Of a stretch of DNA of 64,000 bases, positions 53,302 to 62,238 are shown piece by piece. The position numbers and the translations under genes are program-made. How positions within the stretch are numbered: position 1 is the first letter of the stretch; each line of letters opens with the position of its first letter. Source of the DNA: DATKFM01 sp963810485 (GTDB lineage: Bacteria; Pseudomonadota; Alphaproteobacteria; Dongiales; Dongiaceae); NCBI GenBank assembly GCA_963810485.1, contig CAWENQ010000007.1, forward strand, positions 62,001-126,000. The letters run 5' to 3'. Below the pieces are notes generated by a model, which saw only the letters and a list, made by a program, of their open reading frames with translations, ran no database searches and was not told where the DNA came from.

Positions 53302-54375
53302 ATGACGCAGCATAGACCAGAGCTTGTGCCCACCGAGTTTTCGCAAGGTCCGGATCTGCGCGGCCTGACTTTCGCCGGCGATCTCGGCGAGAAACTCGAT
53401 GCGGGTTTTCGCTCGGGCCTGCTGCGGGGATTGCACGCGGTTCTGGCGCTGCAGGCCGGCAAGCCGGTCCTGGAACGCTATTACGAGGGGTCCGACGAGA
53501 ACTGGGGGCAGTCGCTTGGCCATATCGCCTTCAAGCCCGAGACCTTGCACGATCTGCGGTCGGTGACGAAAAGCATCGTCGGCATTCTCTACGGCATCGC
53601 CCTGGACCGTGGGCTCGTGCCGCCCCCGGAGGCGCCGCTTCTGGCGGAGTTCCCGGAATATCCGGAGCTCGCCGCAGACCCGCAACGGCAGCAACTGCGC
53701 ATCGAGCATGCACTGAACATGACCCTCGGCCTGGAATGGGATGAGAAGCTCCCCTACACAAATCCCGAGAACAGCGAGATCGCCATGGAGAAGGCGCCCG
53801 ACCGCTACCGCTTCATCCTGGAGCGGCGGGTCGTCGCGGCGCCGGGAACGCAATGGATCTATGGCGGCAATGCGCCGGCGCTGCTCGGCCGCATCATCGC
53901 CAAGGGTGCGGGAAAATCCTTGCCCGACTTTGCCCGCGAAGCGCTGTTCGAGCCGCTGGGAATTGCCGTCTTCGAATGGGCCGGCGGCCGGGATCGCGTG
54001 CCGTCGGCCGCCTCCGGCCTTCGCCTGCGCCCGCGGGATCTGGCGCGCATCGGCGAGCTCGTTCGTGCCGGCGGCGTGTGGAAGGGCCGCCAGATCGTCT
54101 CCCGCGCCTGGATCGACGATTCGGTGCGGCCGGCGATCCAGACCGGCGATGGGCTCGATTACGGGCGACAATTGTTTCTCGGCGAGGCGCCCGTCGTGGG
54201 AACGCCGCAGCGTTGGATCGGCGGCTTCGGCAATGGCGGTCAAAGACTCTGGATCATGCCGAGCGTCGGCATCACGGCCGTCATCCTCTGCGGCAACTAC
54301 AACGCGCCCGACGCCTGGATAACGCCGACGCGAGTCTGGCGCGAGATCATCCTCGCCAACCTGCGGCGGGCGTGA
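53302..54375 (+). CDS. Serine hydrolase of the beta-lactamase / penicillin-binding-like family
   Basis: A 357-residue class C beta-lactamase-fold hydrolase. The nucleophile motif is SVTKSIVGILYG (Ser-x-x-Lys), the second motif IYGGNAPALLG (Tyr-x-Asn-like YGGN), and a glycine-rich WIGGFGNGGQRLWIMP stands where the KTG strand is expected. No signal peptide is visible, so it is probably cytoplasmic and an esterase or peptidase rather than a lactamase. ATG 53302 has only a weak ribosome site. It sits between the DUF4242 gene and the palindromic repeats. No direct link to the retron is evident. Confidence 0.85.
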   Translation: MTQHRPELVPTEFSQGPDLRGLTFAGDLGEKLDAGFRSGLLRGLHAVLALQAGKPVLERYYEGSDENWGQSLGHIAFKPETLHDLRSVTKSIVGILYGIALDRGLVPPPEAPLLAEFPEYPELAADPQRQQLRIEHALNMTLGLEWDEKLPYTNPENSEIAMEKAPDRYRFILERRVVAAPGTQWIYGGNAPALLGRIIAKGAGKSLPDFAREALFEPLGIAVFEWAGGRDRVPSAASGLRLRPRDLARIGELVRAGGVWKGRQIVSRAWIDDSVRPAIQTGDGLDYGRQLFLGEAPVVGTPQRWIGGFGNGGQRLWIMPSVGITAVILCGNYNAPDAWITPTRVWREIILANLRRA

Positions 54376-54420
54376 TGCGGATTGCGAAGGGTCGGGATCG
54401 GGACAGCCTGCAAATTGATA

Positions 54421-54830
54421 GACCCCTCGCCCCGTGAAACGGGGAGAGGGATGTCACATTCGCGTCCAGCGAATGTGACGGGGTGAGGGGATCTCTGCGC
54501 GCCAATTGGGTTTGAGACGATTCTTGAGAGGTTGGCGTTTTGCATCGACGCCCCCTCACCCTGAATCCCTCTCGCCCACTGGCGTGGGGGCGAGGGGTCA
54601 GTTGTGGTGCGACTCGCGACTTAGTTGACACCTCGCCCCGTGAAACGGGGAGAGGGATGTCACATTCGCGTCCAGCGAATGTGACGGGGTGAGGGGACCT
54701 CTGCGGCGCCAATTGGGTTTGCGACAATTCTTGAGAGGCCGGCGTTTTGCATCGACACCCCCTCACCCTGAATCCCTCTCCCCCACTGGCGTGGGGGCGA
54801 GGGGTCAGTTGTGGTGCGACTTGCGAAAAT
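54421..54830. repeat. Two tandem 206-bp units of palindromic elements
   Basis: The unit starting at 54425 repeats at 54631 with a few differences. Each unit has a long palindromic element (54423-54490; 54631-54696) containing CCCCG-TGAAA-CGGGG and the 11-bp hairpin GTCACATTCGC-GTCCA-GCGAATGTGAC, then a linker that also repeats (CCAATTGGGTTTG, ATTCTTGAGAG), then an inverted shorter element ending in GGGGGCGAGGGGTCA (54552-54597; 54758-54804). No gene lies in 54376-54861. The elements belong to the same family as those at 45944 and 46115. Confidence 0.85.
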
Positions 54831-54861
54831 GGATCGGACACAGGCGGCACGAGGAGCGGCG

Positions 54862-56610
54862 CTAAGTCGCCGCCGGCAACGTGACCGTGAACAGGGCGCC
54901 GAGGATGTGGCCGCTGTCGTCTTCGCGGTTCTCGGCGATCAGGCGGCCGCCATGGGCTTCGACGATCTGCTTGGAGATGGAGAGGCCGAGGCCGGAATGG
55001 GTGCCGAACTTTTCGCCCGCCGGCCGCTCGGAATAGAAGCGGTCGAAGATCGCCGTCAGCTTGCCCGGCGGGATGCCCGGGCCTTCGTCGGACACCGAAA
55101 CGCGCAGGCGGCGGCCGTCGCGCATGGCGGTGATGCGGATCAGGCCGCGGGGCGGGCTGAAGGACACGGCGTTGCTGATGAGATTGCGCCAGACCTGCAC
55201 CAGCCGGCCTTCGATGCCGCGCACGCTGAGACTCTGATAGGGCGCGAGGTCAAGCTGGATGCGTGGCGAGTCTTCGTCGGCGGTGGCGTCATGGAGTTCC
55301 ACCAGGGCGCCCAGCATGTTTGCGATATCCACCGGCACGGTCTCAGCGCGGGAGAGCTCGGCATCCAGGCGCGAGGCGTCGGAGATGTCGCTGATCAGGC
55401 GGTTCAGCCGCTCCACATCGTCGAGGATGATGCCCATCAGCTTCTTCTGTTGCAGCGGATCCTCGATGCGCGAAACGGTTTCCACGGCGCTGCGCAGCGA
55501 CGTCAGCGGGTTCTTGATCTCATGGGCGACGTCAGCGGCGAAGCGTTCGATCGCGTCCATGCGCTGCCAGAGCGCCGCGGTCATGTCGCGCAGCGAGCCC
55601 GAGAGGTTGCCAATCTCGTCGCGGCGGCGGGAGAAATCGGGGATGTCGATCTGCCGCCCATGGCCGGTGCGCACCTGTTCGGCGGCGTCGGCGAGGCGAT
55701 GGATCGGCCGGGCGATGGTGCGCGCCAGGAACATGGAGAGCAGCGTGGTGACTGCCAGCGCCAGGGCAAAGATGCGCAGGATCTCAAAGCGCACATTGCG
55801 CACCGCGCCGTCGATATCGGCGCTGTCGCCGGTGAGCAGCAGCGCGCCCAGCACCCGGCGGTAGCGCTGCACCGGCACGGCGACATTCAACACCAGCCCG
55901 CCCTGCCCGTCGGTGTAGACCGCCTTGCCGGTCTCGCCGCCCAGCGCCGCCAGGGATTCCGGATAATCCGCCGCCTGCGACGGCTTGCTCTCGTGATAGG
56001 GCAGGTACTCCTTGCCGCCGGGGATCAGGCGCGTCACCCAATCGTAAGCGCCGTTGATCAGGCTGGAGGCCAGGCTTTCGGTTTCCGGCGGCGCCAGCAG
56101 CTCCATCTCCACCTGTCCTGCCGTGCCCAGGCGCTTGCTGTCGGCAATCAAGGCGCCTTCCTGGTCGAACAGGCGCGCGCGGTTGGCGGAGACGTCGATC
56201 ATGCGGCGGATGGTGAGGCGGGCGATTTCCGGCATCAGCCGCTCGTCCCCCAGGGTGCCGGCGACGACGCCGGTTTCGGCCAGCGCGGCGGCGAAGAGCT
56301 GGCCCTCGGTGCGCAACGCCTCCAGCTTCGTCTCCACCAGGGAGTCGCGGTACTGATCGAGATAGAGGATGCCGCCGACGGGGATCGCCAGCGCCAGGAT
56401 GTTGAGGGCGAGGATGCGCCGCGTGAGCGCGGAGCCGCGGCGGCGGCGCGGTTCATCCGCCGTCTCGTCACGGGGCGGCGCCTTCAGCTCGACCGATTCG
56501 GCGGATTTCAGGCGCGAGGACTTAATCCCGGGCCGCGATTTCGGCGGTGCCGGCGCCTCGTCAGCGGGAAGATGTTCGCCACCGAGGCGCGGTTCGGCGA
56601 TCTCTCTCAT
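54862..56610 (-). CDS. chvG: Sensor histidine kinase ChvG
   Basis: Membrane sensor of envelope stress and acidity, partner of ChvI. The 582-residue protein has a charged proline-rich cytoplasmic start, a first membrane segment (RILALNILALAIPVGGILYL, about 65-84), a periplasmic sensing domain of about 200 residues, a second membrane segment (ILRIFALALAVTTLLSMFLA), a HAMP domain (ARTIARPIHRLADAAEQVRT) and a kinase core with H363 in FAADVAHEIKNPLTSLRSA, NAVSFSPPRG, SDEGPGIPPGKL and THSGLGLSISKQIV. The periplasmic region includes WVTRLIPGGKEYLPYHES, typical of ChvG. It lies 57 bases downstream of chvI on the same strand. Confidence 0.93.
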   Translation of the reverse strand: MREIAEPRLGGEHLPADEAPAPPKSRPGIKSSRLKSAESVELKAPPRDETADEPRRRRGSALTRRILALNILALAIPVGGILYLDQYRDSLVETKLEALRTEGQLFAAALAETGVVAGTLGDERLMPEIARLTIRRMIDVSANRARLFDQEGALIADSKRLGTAGQVEMELLAPPETESLASSLINGAYDWVTRLIPGGKEYLPYHESKPSQAADYPESLAALGGETGKAVYTDGQGGLVLNVAVPVQRYRRVLGALLLTGDSADIDGAVRNVRFEILRIFALALAVTTLLSMFLARTIARPIHRLADAAEQVRTGHGRQIDIPDFSRRRDEIGNLSGSLRDMTAALWQRMDAIERFAADVAHEIKNPLTSLRSAVETVSRIEDPLQQKKLMGIILDDVERLNRLISDISDASRLDAELSRAETVPVDIANMLGALVELHDATADEDSPRIQLDLAPYQSLSVRGIEGRLVQVWRNLISNAVSFSPPRGLIRITAMRDGRRLRVSVSDEGPGIPPGKLTAIFDRFYSERPAGEKFGTHSGLGLSISKQIVEAHGGRLIAENREDDSGHILGALFTVTLPAAT

Positions 56611-56667
56611 GCCCGTTCACCCGACCCGCCCCGGCGCCGCGGGGCTCGCAGTTATCCGTCTTGGAAA

Positions 56668-57363
56668 CTATTTGTCTTTGTAGCGATAGCCGACGCCATA
56701 GAGCGTCTCGATCTGCGAGAACTCGCCGTCGAGCACGCGGAACTTCTTGCGCAGCCGCTTGATGTGGCTGTCGATGGTGCGGTCATCGACATAGATATGC
56801 TCGCCATAGGCGGCGTCCATGAGCTGGTCCCGGCTCTTCACATGGCCGGGGCGCGACGCCAGGGACTTCAGCAGCAGGAACTCGGTCACCGTCAGATCCA
56901 CCGGCTGCGCCTTCCAGGTGCAGAGATGGCGGGCGGAGTCCAGCATCAGCTCGCCGCGGGCCAGCGTGTCGGCGACATGCGCCGCGCCTTCGCGATTGGC
57001 CACCTCGCGGCGCAGCAGCACGCGGATACGCTCGATCAGCAGGCGCTGGGAGAATGGCTTCTTGATGTAGTCGTCCGCGCCCATGCGCAGGCCCATCAGC
57101 TCGTCCACCTCGTCGTCCTTCGAGGTCAGGAAGATCACGGGCATCTCGGACTGGCGGCGCAGGCGCTCCAGGAGCTCCATGCCATCCATGCGCGGCATTT
57201 TGATATCGAGCACGGCGAGATCGGCGGGCTGCTGGCTGAGGCCGCGCAGCGCCTCGGAGCCGTCTGTATAGGTGCGGACGGCGAAGCCTTCGGCCTCCAG
57301 CGCCATCTGCACGGAGGTGAGGATGTTGCGGTCGTCATCGACGAGAGCGATGGTCTGAGCCAC
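56668..57363 (-). CDS. chvI: Response regulator ChvI
   Basis: OmpR-family regulator of 231 residues. The receiver has the acidic pair in IALVDDDRNIL, the phosphorylated D53 in LAVLDIKMPRMDGMELL, and the lysine in DDYIKKPFSQRLLIERI. The C-terminal winged helix includes PVDLTVTEFLLLKSLASRPG, SRDQLMDAAYG, DRTIDSHIKRLRKKF and TLYGVGYRYKD. In Alphaproteobacteria ChvI controls exopolysaccharide, motility, porin and secretion genes; exopolysaccharide and porin genes are found in this window, but regulation of them is inference. The 177 bases upstream presumably hold its promoter. Confidence 0.95.
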   Translation of the reverse strand: MAQTIALVDDDRNILTSVQMALEAEGFAVRTYTDGSEALRGLSQQPADLAVLDIKMPRMDGMELLERLRRQSEMPVIFLTSKDDEVDELMGLRMGADDYIKKPFSQRLLIERIRVLLRREVANREGAAHVADTLARGELMLDSARHLCTWKAQPVDLTVTEFLLLKSLASRPGHVKSRDQLMDAAYGEHIYVDDRTIDSHIKRLRKKFRVLDGEFSQIETLYGVGYRYKDK

Positions 57364-57540
57364 GGTGGGGGGTTCCCTCTGCTGAAAAGAATCTAAGCCA
57401 TTTCAAGGCTTAATCCAAGGCTAGCGGGAAATAAGGCGCTTTTTCGGCGGATTCCACGGCGGGAACAAGGCGTTTGAGCGGAATTGGCCGATCGCCGCCG
57501 GAAGAGCGCCGTTAACCAGCCCTATAAGCCGAAATCCGGG

Positions 57541-59673
57541 CTAGGCCTTCAGGGTCAGCCCGAGCCGCTTCGCCTGCCGGGCGCTCAGCGCTTGGAAGAT
57601 ACGGTCGCAGACCATGGCCATCAGGGCGATGGAGCCGCCAGCGATCACCGCCGCGCCGAAATTCGCCGAGGTCATGGAGCCGAACACCTCCTGGCCCAGG
57701 TCGCGCGTGCCGACCAGTGCGGCGATCACCAGCATGGTGAAGCCGAGCATGATCGTCTGGTTGAGGCCCAGCATGATCTGCGGCACGGCGATCGGCAGCT
57801 TCACCTGCCACAGGATCTGCCTTTCGCTGCAGCCGATGGCGCGCGCCGCCTCCACCACATGAGTTGGGACGGTGCGCAAGCCGTATTCCGTATAGCGGAT
57901 CGCCGGCACGATGGCGTAGGAGATGATGGCCAGCATGGCCGAGAAATCGCCGATCTTGAACAGCATAACGATGGGAATGAGGTAGACGAACTGCGGCATC
58001 GTCTGCAGCGTGTCGTTGATGGGCGCCACGATGGATGAGACGCGGTCGTTGTTGGATGCCCAGATTCCGACGGCAGCACCGAGCAGGAAGGCGGTGACGA
58101 CCGACGCGATCATCAGATAGATGCTGTACATCGCGGCAGTCCAAACATTGCCCAGGAGCATGAACAGCAGCGCCAGGAAGGCGAAGAGGCCGAGGCGCCA
58201 ACCGCCGGCGCCGACCGCGAGCGCCACGGCGATGGCCATGAACGCCGGCCAGGGAATCCCGGTCGTGCCGAAGAAATAGAGCACGCCGAGCAGCACCACC
58301 GGCACGACACCGCGCCAGCCCCAGGCCCGCCACGCACCCGCGGCGATGGCGAGCAGGATCGCGACATAGACCGCCGCCACCGTCGGCGACATGTCGAAGC
58401 CCCAATAACTGGCCCGCACGGAATGCAGCAGGCCGATGCGCAACGGCAGCAGGTAGACGAACAGCGCGAAGTTCTTGAACGCGTCGAGCGCCTTGTACCA
58501 GTTGACGATGATGTATTTGACGGCGTCGTTGATGGGCTGGGCCGGATAGACGACCCAGTCCTTGGGATATTCGTTAAGCTGCGGGATGACCTGCGCCAGC
58601 AGGATGAGGACGATGCTCGCGGCGATGGCCGCCGTGACATGCGGGTAGTGCTGCCAGAGCGGCCCCGTCTTCGGCTTGGGCGTCATTCCGGCGCGCACGC
58701 TGAAGCCGCGGCTGATGCGGTCCATCACGATGGCCAGCAGCGTGATCACGACTCCCGCCAGCAGGCTCGGACCGGTCTCGGCCTTGCGCAGCGTCGACAG
58801 CACCTCCCAGCCGATGTCGGCGAAGCCGCCGATGATGGAGGCGATGATCACCATGCTCAGCGCCGCCATCACGCATTGGTTGAGCCCGAGCATGATACCG
58901 GGCATGGCGGCGGGAACTTGCACCCACCAGGTCAACTGCCGCCGCGTGCAGCCGGCCATGTCGCCTGATTCCACGATATTGATGGGCACGCCGGCGACAC
59001 TGACCATCACATTGCGGACCATCGGCGGGATGGCGAAGATCGCGCTGGCGATCAGGCCGACGACAGGCCCGTAGCCGAGCAGCAGGATCAGCGGCGTCAG
59101 GTAGGCGAAGGTCGGCACCGTCTGCATGACATCCAGCACCGGCTCCAGCACCCGCCGCGCGCGGGCGGAGCGCGCGCCCCACAATCCCAGGAACAGGCCG
59201 ATGGAGGCTGATAGCGGGATCGAAATGCCGACGAGCGCCAGCGTCACCATGCTCTCGTCCCAATAGCCGACGACGACCATGTAGAGCAGGGAGAGGCAGG
59301 TGAACAAAGCGAGCCGCCAGCCCGAGGCGGCGTGCGCCATGATCGTGGTGGCGACGACAATCACGGGCCAGGGCAGCCATTGCAGCAGGTCGCGCAGCCC
59401 CACCATCAACAGTTCGAGCACGAACGCCAGGGCGCGGAACACCGGCTTGAAGACCGGGACGAAGATCTCGCGCATCAGATAGTTGAGATGTTCATCGATC
59501 GGCGGCAGCCATTCCTTGGGAAGGGCCATGAGCCAATCCAGCTTGCCGACATAGGCGAGTCCCATGCAGGCGGCGACGAAGGCCGCCAGCGCCAGCCAGA
59601 CAATCAGCCAGCTATCGACGCGCCGTCCGCCGAGGCCGGCGAAATCGCCCGGCGTGCCGGCGGTGGCGGTCAC
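57541..59673 (-). CDS. Glycine betaine/proline-type ABC permease, two fused ProW-like units
   Basis: A 710-residue membrane protein in which two ProW-type permease domains are joined in one chain. Each half carries the binding-protein-dependent transport EAA-like loop: ESGDMAGCTRRQLTWWVQVP followed by MPGIMLGLNQCVMAALSMVI in the first, and EAARAIGCSERQILWQVKLP followed by VPQIMLGLNQTIMLGFTMLV in the second. About twelve or more hydrophobic segments are present. The usual transporter uses two copies of one ProW protein; this single chain can form the whole channel. It overlaps the ATPase gene by 4 bases (59670-59673) and is the last gene of the operon. Confidence 0.9.
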   Translation of the reverse strand: MTATAGTPGDFAGLGGRRVDSWLIVWLALAAFVAACMGLAYVGKLDWLMALPKEWLPPIDEHLNYLMREIFVPVFKPVFRALAFVLELLMVGLRDLLQWLPWPVIVVATTIMAHAASGWRLALFTCLSLLYMVVVGYWDESMVTLALVGISIPLSASIGLFLGLWGARSARARRVLEPVLDVMQTVPTFAYLTPLILLLGYGPVVGLIASAIFAIPPMVRNVMVSVAGVPINIVESGDMAGCTRRQLTWWVQVPAAMPGIMLGLNQCVMAALSMVIIASIIGGFADIGWEVLSTLRKAETGPSLLAGVVITLLAIVMDRISRGFSVRAGMTPKPKTGPLWQHYPHVTAAIAASIVLILLAQVIPQLNEYPKDWVVYPAQPINDAVKYIIVNWYKALDAFKNFALFVYLLPLRIGLLHSVRASYWGFDMSPTVAAVYVAILLAIAAGAWRAWGWRGVVPVVLLGVLYFFGTTGIPWPAFMAIAVALAVGAGGWRLGLFAFLALLFMLLGNVWTAAMYSIYLMIASVVTAFLLGAAVGIWASNNDRVSSIVAPINDTLQTMPQFVYLIPIVMLFKIGDFSAMLAIISYAIVPAIRYTEYGLRTVPTHVVEAARAIGCSERQILWQVKLPIAVPQIMLGLNQTIMLGFTMLVIAALVGTRDLGQEVFGSMTSANFGAAVIAGGSIALMAMVCDRIFQALSARQAKRLGLTLKA

Positions 59674-60737
59674 GCGGCGGCTTTCTCGCTGGCGGCCAGG
59701 GCCGCCAGCACGGTGCCCGCGGTGATATGGCCGCAGACGGAACCGGTCTCGTCGATGCAGGCGAGGATGGAGGCGCCGCCGACGAATTGCGGCAGCACAT
59801 TGTCCAGCGTCAGATGCAGCGGCACCGTGCCGCCGATATGGACGTCAGTCGCCGGCACCATGCAGTCGCCGGCGGTGATCACCTTGACCCGCGGCACGTC
59901 CTTGGTGAATTCCGCGACATAGTCGGTGGCGGGATGCATGACCACTTCCGACGGCGTGCCGATCTGCACCACCTCGCCATCCTTCATGATGGCGATGCGG
60001 TCGCCGATGCGCAGCGCCTCGAGGAAATCATGGGTGATGAAGACGATGGTCTTGTGCAGGATCTTCTGCAGCCGCAGGAACTCGTCCTGCATCTGGCGGC
60101 GGATCAGCGGATCCAGCGCGCTGAACGGCTCGTCGAGGAACCACAGCTCCGGCTCCACCGCCAGGCTGCGGGCGATGCCGACGCGCTGCTGCTGGCCGCC
60201 GGAAAGCTGGCTGGGGAAATTCGCTTCGCGGCCTTTCAAGCCCACCAGCTCGACCATTTCCGCCGCGCGCTTCAGCCGCTGCTCGGGCGCCAGGCCCTGC
60301 ACCTTCAGCGGAAAGGCGACGTTGTCGATGACGTTCAGATGGGGCATCAGGCCGAAATTCTGGAACACCATGCCCATCTTGCGGCGGCGGATCTCCGTCA
60401 ATTCCTGGCGCGAGGCGCGCAGAAGATCCTTGCCGTCGAACATGATCTCACCGGCCGTCGGCTCCACCAGGCGCGACAGGCAGCGCACCATCGTGGATTT
60501 GCCCGAGCCCGACAGGCCCATGATGATGAAGATCTCGCCGGCATGGACATCGAACGAGACGTCGGCGGCGGCGGCGATATGCCTGCTGTCGCGGGCGGCC
60601 TTCAACGTCGCAGCCGGGTCCGGCACCTTGCCGTTACGCTCAGCGAAGAATGTCGCGGGACGCTCGCCATAGATCTTCCAGACATTGCGGCAGGAGATCT
60701 TGACCGGGCGGTCTTTCGGATTCGTGATCGCATTCAT
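59670..60737 (-). CDS. proV: Glycine betaine/proline-type ABC transporter ATP-binding protein
   Basis: Energises the betaine-type importer. The 355-residue protein has Walker A GLSGSGKSTMVRCLSRL, the Q-loop VFQNFGLMPHLNVIDNVAFP, the signature SQLSGGQQQRVGIARSL, Walker B LWFLDEPFSALDPLIRRQ and the switch histidine FITHDFLEALRIGDRIAIM. The segment RDSRHIAAAADVSFDVHAGE, with an insertion before it, is typical of ProV/OpuAA. The C-terminal CBS-like region is reduced (TVPLHLTLDNVLPQFVG). It follows the binding-protein gene after a hairpin. Confidence 0.93.
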   Translation of the reverse strand: MNAITNPKDRPVKISCRNVWKIYGERPATFFAERNGKVPDPAATLKAARDSRHIAAAADVSFDVHAGEIFIIMGLSGSGKSTMVRCLSRLVEPTAGEIMFDGKDLLRASRQELTEIRRRKMGMVFQNFGLMPHLNVIDNVAFPLKVQGLAPEQRLKRAAEMVELVGLKGREANFPSQLSGGQQQRVGIARSLAVEPELWFLDEPFSALDPLIRRQMQDEFLRLQKILHKTIVFITHDFLEALRIGDRIAIMKDGEVVQIGTPSEVVMHPATDYVAEFTKDVPRVKVITAGDCMVPATDVHIGGTVPLHLTLDNVLPQFVGGASILACIDETGSVCGHITAGTVLAALAASEKAAA

Positions 60738-60751
60738 GAGCTGAAAACTGC

Positions 60752-60779
60752 CGGGGCCGGCCGCTGCCGACCGGCCCCG
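60752..60779 (-). terminator. Intercistronic hairpin between binding-protein and ATPase genes
   Basis: CGGGGCCGG / CCGGCCCCG, a 9-bp stem with a 10-base spacer, 10 bases after the binding-protein stop on the minus strand, followed by GCAGTTTTC. Such hairpins usually protect the abundant binding-protein mRNA and attenuate expression of the downstream transporter genes. Confidence 0.6.
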
Positions 60780-60789
60780 TGCATCCTGC

Positions 60790-61779
60790 TTAGTTGCTCG
60801 CAGCGGCGGCGTCGGCCATCGGCTTCCACTTCGCCTCGTTGGCGTCGACCCATTCCTTCACCACGGTCGCGAGATCGCCGCCCTGGGCGTCGATCTTCTC
60901 GATCAGCGGAATCTGGTCTTCCGCCGAGAAGGTGAAAGCGGTCAGGAAGCGGTAGGCCGCCGGCCACTTATCCTTGGCGCCGGCCCAGGCCACCTTGAAG
61001 GTGACGGGCGTCGGCACGAAGCAGTCACCGGTTACCTCCGGATTCGGACCCCACTTCGGGTCGTCCAGGCAGGCCTGGTCGAAATCCGGCAGCGCCACCT
61101 TGCCCACATCCGGCACCTGGGCGAACAGCCAATGGGGCGTCCAGAACATCATGACAACCGGCTCCTTGCGCTCGACCGCTGCTTTGAACTCCGCCACCAG
61201 GGCGCCTTCGCTGCCGCCGGGCACGGAGACGTAGGGCAGGTTCAGCGCCTTGATGATCTCGGCGTTGCGGGCGCCCCAATCCAGCGGGTAGTCCAGCAGT
61301 CGGCCTTGCGGGAAGGTCTCCGGCGTGGAGAACAGCTCGGCGCATTTCGCGAACGCCTGCCAATCCGGCAGGCCCGGGCACTTCTCCTCGACATATTTCG
61401 GGTAGTACCAGGCTTCGCCGGCCTCGACGCCGAGATCGCCCAGCTTCACCACGTTGCCGGTGGCGGCGGCCTTGTCATAGGCCTCGCCCACATTGTTCGA
61501 CCAGATTTCCAGGGAGGCGGTCACCGTGCCGTCCTGGATCGCCTCGAACTGCGGCAGATAGCCGGCGGTGGTGTATTCCACATTGTAGCCCATGCGCTTC
61601 AGCACTTCGCCGGCGACATAGGTGGTGATGTGCTGGCCGGTCCATTCGTTGATCGCCAGCTTGATCGGATCGGTGCTTTCCGGGATGCCGGCCGCCTGGG
61701 CCGGCGCCAGCGCGCCGCCGGCCATGACCAGCGCGAACGCCGCCGTGGCCGATACTCTAGAAATCCAGTTTCTGTACAC
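60790..61779 (-). CDS. proX: Glycine betaine/proline-type substrate-binding protein
   Basis: Periplasmic ligand-binding protein of 329 residues. The signal peptide is SATAAFALVMAGGALAPAQAAG (cleavage after AQA). The mature protein reads IKLAINEWTGQHITTYVAGEVL, GYNVEYTTAGYLPQFEAIQDG, LEIWSNNVGEAYDKA, RNAEIIKALNLPYVSVPGGS and PVVMMFWTPHWLFAQ; the tryptophans of NEWTG, EIW and FWTPHW are those that form aromatic cages around quaternary ammonium groups in ProX-type proteins. The start is GTG 61779 with GGGAGG eight bases before it. The exact ligand (betaine, choline, carnitine, proline betaine) cannot be told. Confidence 0.9.
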   Translation of the reverse strand: MYRNWISRVSATAAFALVMAGGALAPAQAAGIPESTDPIKLAINEWTGQHITTYVAGEVLKRMGYNVEYTTAGYLPQFEAIQDGTVTASLEIWSNNVGEAYDKAAATGNVVKLGDLGVEAGEAWYYPKYVEEKCPGLPDWQAFAKCAELFSTPETFPQGRLLDYPLDWGARNAEIIKALNLPYVSVPGGSEGALVAEFKAAVERKEPVVMMFWTPHWLFAQVPDVGKVALPDFDQACLDDPKWGPNPEVTGDCFVPTPVTFKVAWAGAKDKWPAAYRFLTAFTFSAEDQIPLIEKIDAQGGDLATVVKEWVDANEAKWKPMADAAAASN

Positions 61780-62238
61780 TGAAGCCTCCCATTTGATTGT
61801 GACTGAACGCAGAACCTTGCCGTGCCGGAGCCGGGCAAGCGCGGACAGGAAACTTGCGGCCGGAATCCGGCCGTCCGAAATGCGAGTGGGGCCCGATGAG
61901 GGTCCGCTTAGCTCTCCCTGTGCCGTTCCTTATTATCGCTTCTGCGACAGATCGCGGGCGGACAATTGGCCGTGATCGGCGGCAAGCCTGGCCCGGCTTC
62001 ACTGCGCAGCGGCGCGGGCGGCCATTGATGGTCCGCCCATTACTATTAAGCCTATCGGCGGAACCCGCAAAAATCAACGGCTTGACCTGGGTCGGCAGGG
62101 CTGGATCATCGGCGGTGGAGACAGGGCCATGATTCCAGGAAATGCCGGGCCGGTGGCAAATTTCCACCGCAGCATTGGGAGCGCATTATATGGCGCACCG
62201 AGGCGAATTACCGTCGCTTCGGCGCGGAACGCGGCCCC
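61780..62238. promoter_or_regulatory. Divergent regulatory region between the transporter operon and the LuxR-type gene
   Basis: A 459-base gap with no supportable gene that must contain both promoters. A 19-bp near-perfect palindrome, CGGTGG-CAAATTT-CCACCG, lies at 62151-62169, about 70 bases before the LuxR-type start. Its size fits a dimeric HTH regulator. Which protein binds it is unknown. Confidence 0.5.

Noticed and set aside
53158..54243. Long minus-strand open frame opposite the serine hydrolase
   Set aside because: It has no recognisable motifs and is a shadow of the plus-strand hydrolase, which has intact SxxK and YxN motifs.
52796..54375. DUF4242 protein and serine hydrolase as retron effectors
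   Set aside because: The first is convergent with the RT, the second is 590 bases away with its own start; neither resembles a known retron partner.
54421..54830. CRISPR-like array
   Set aside because: Only two units of about 206 bp with internal palindromes and repeated linkers; there are no unique spacers and no cas genes.
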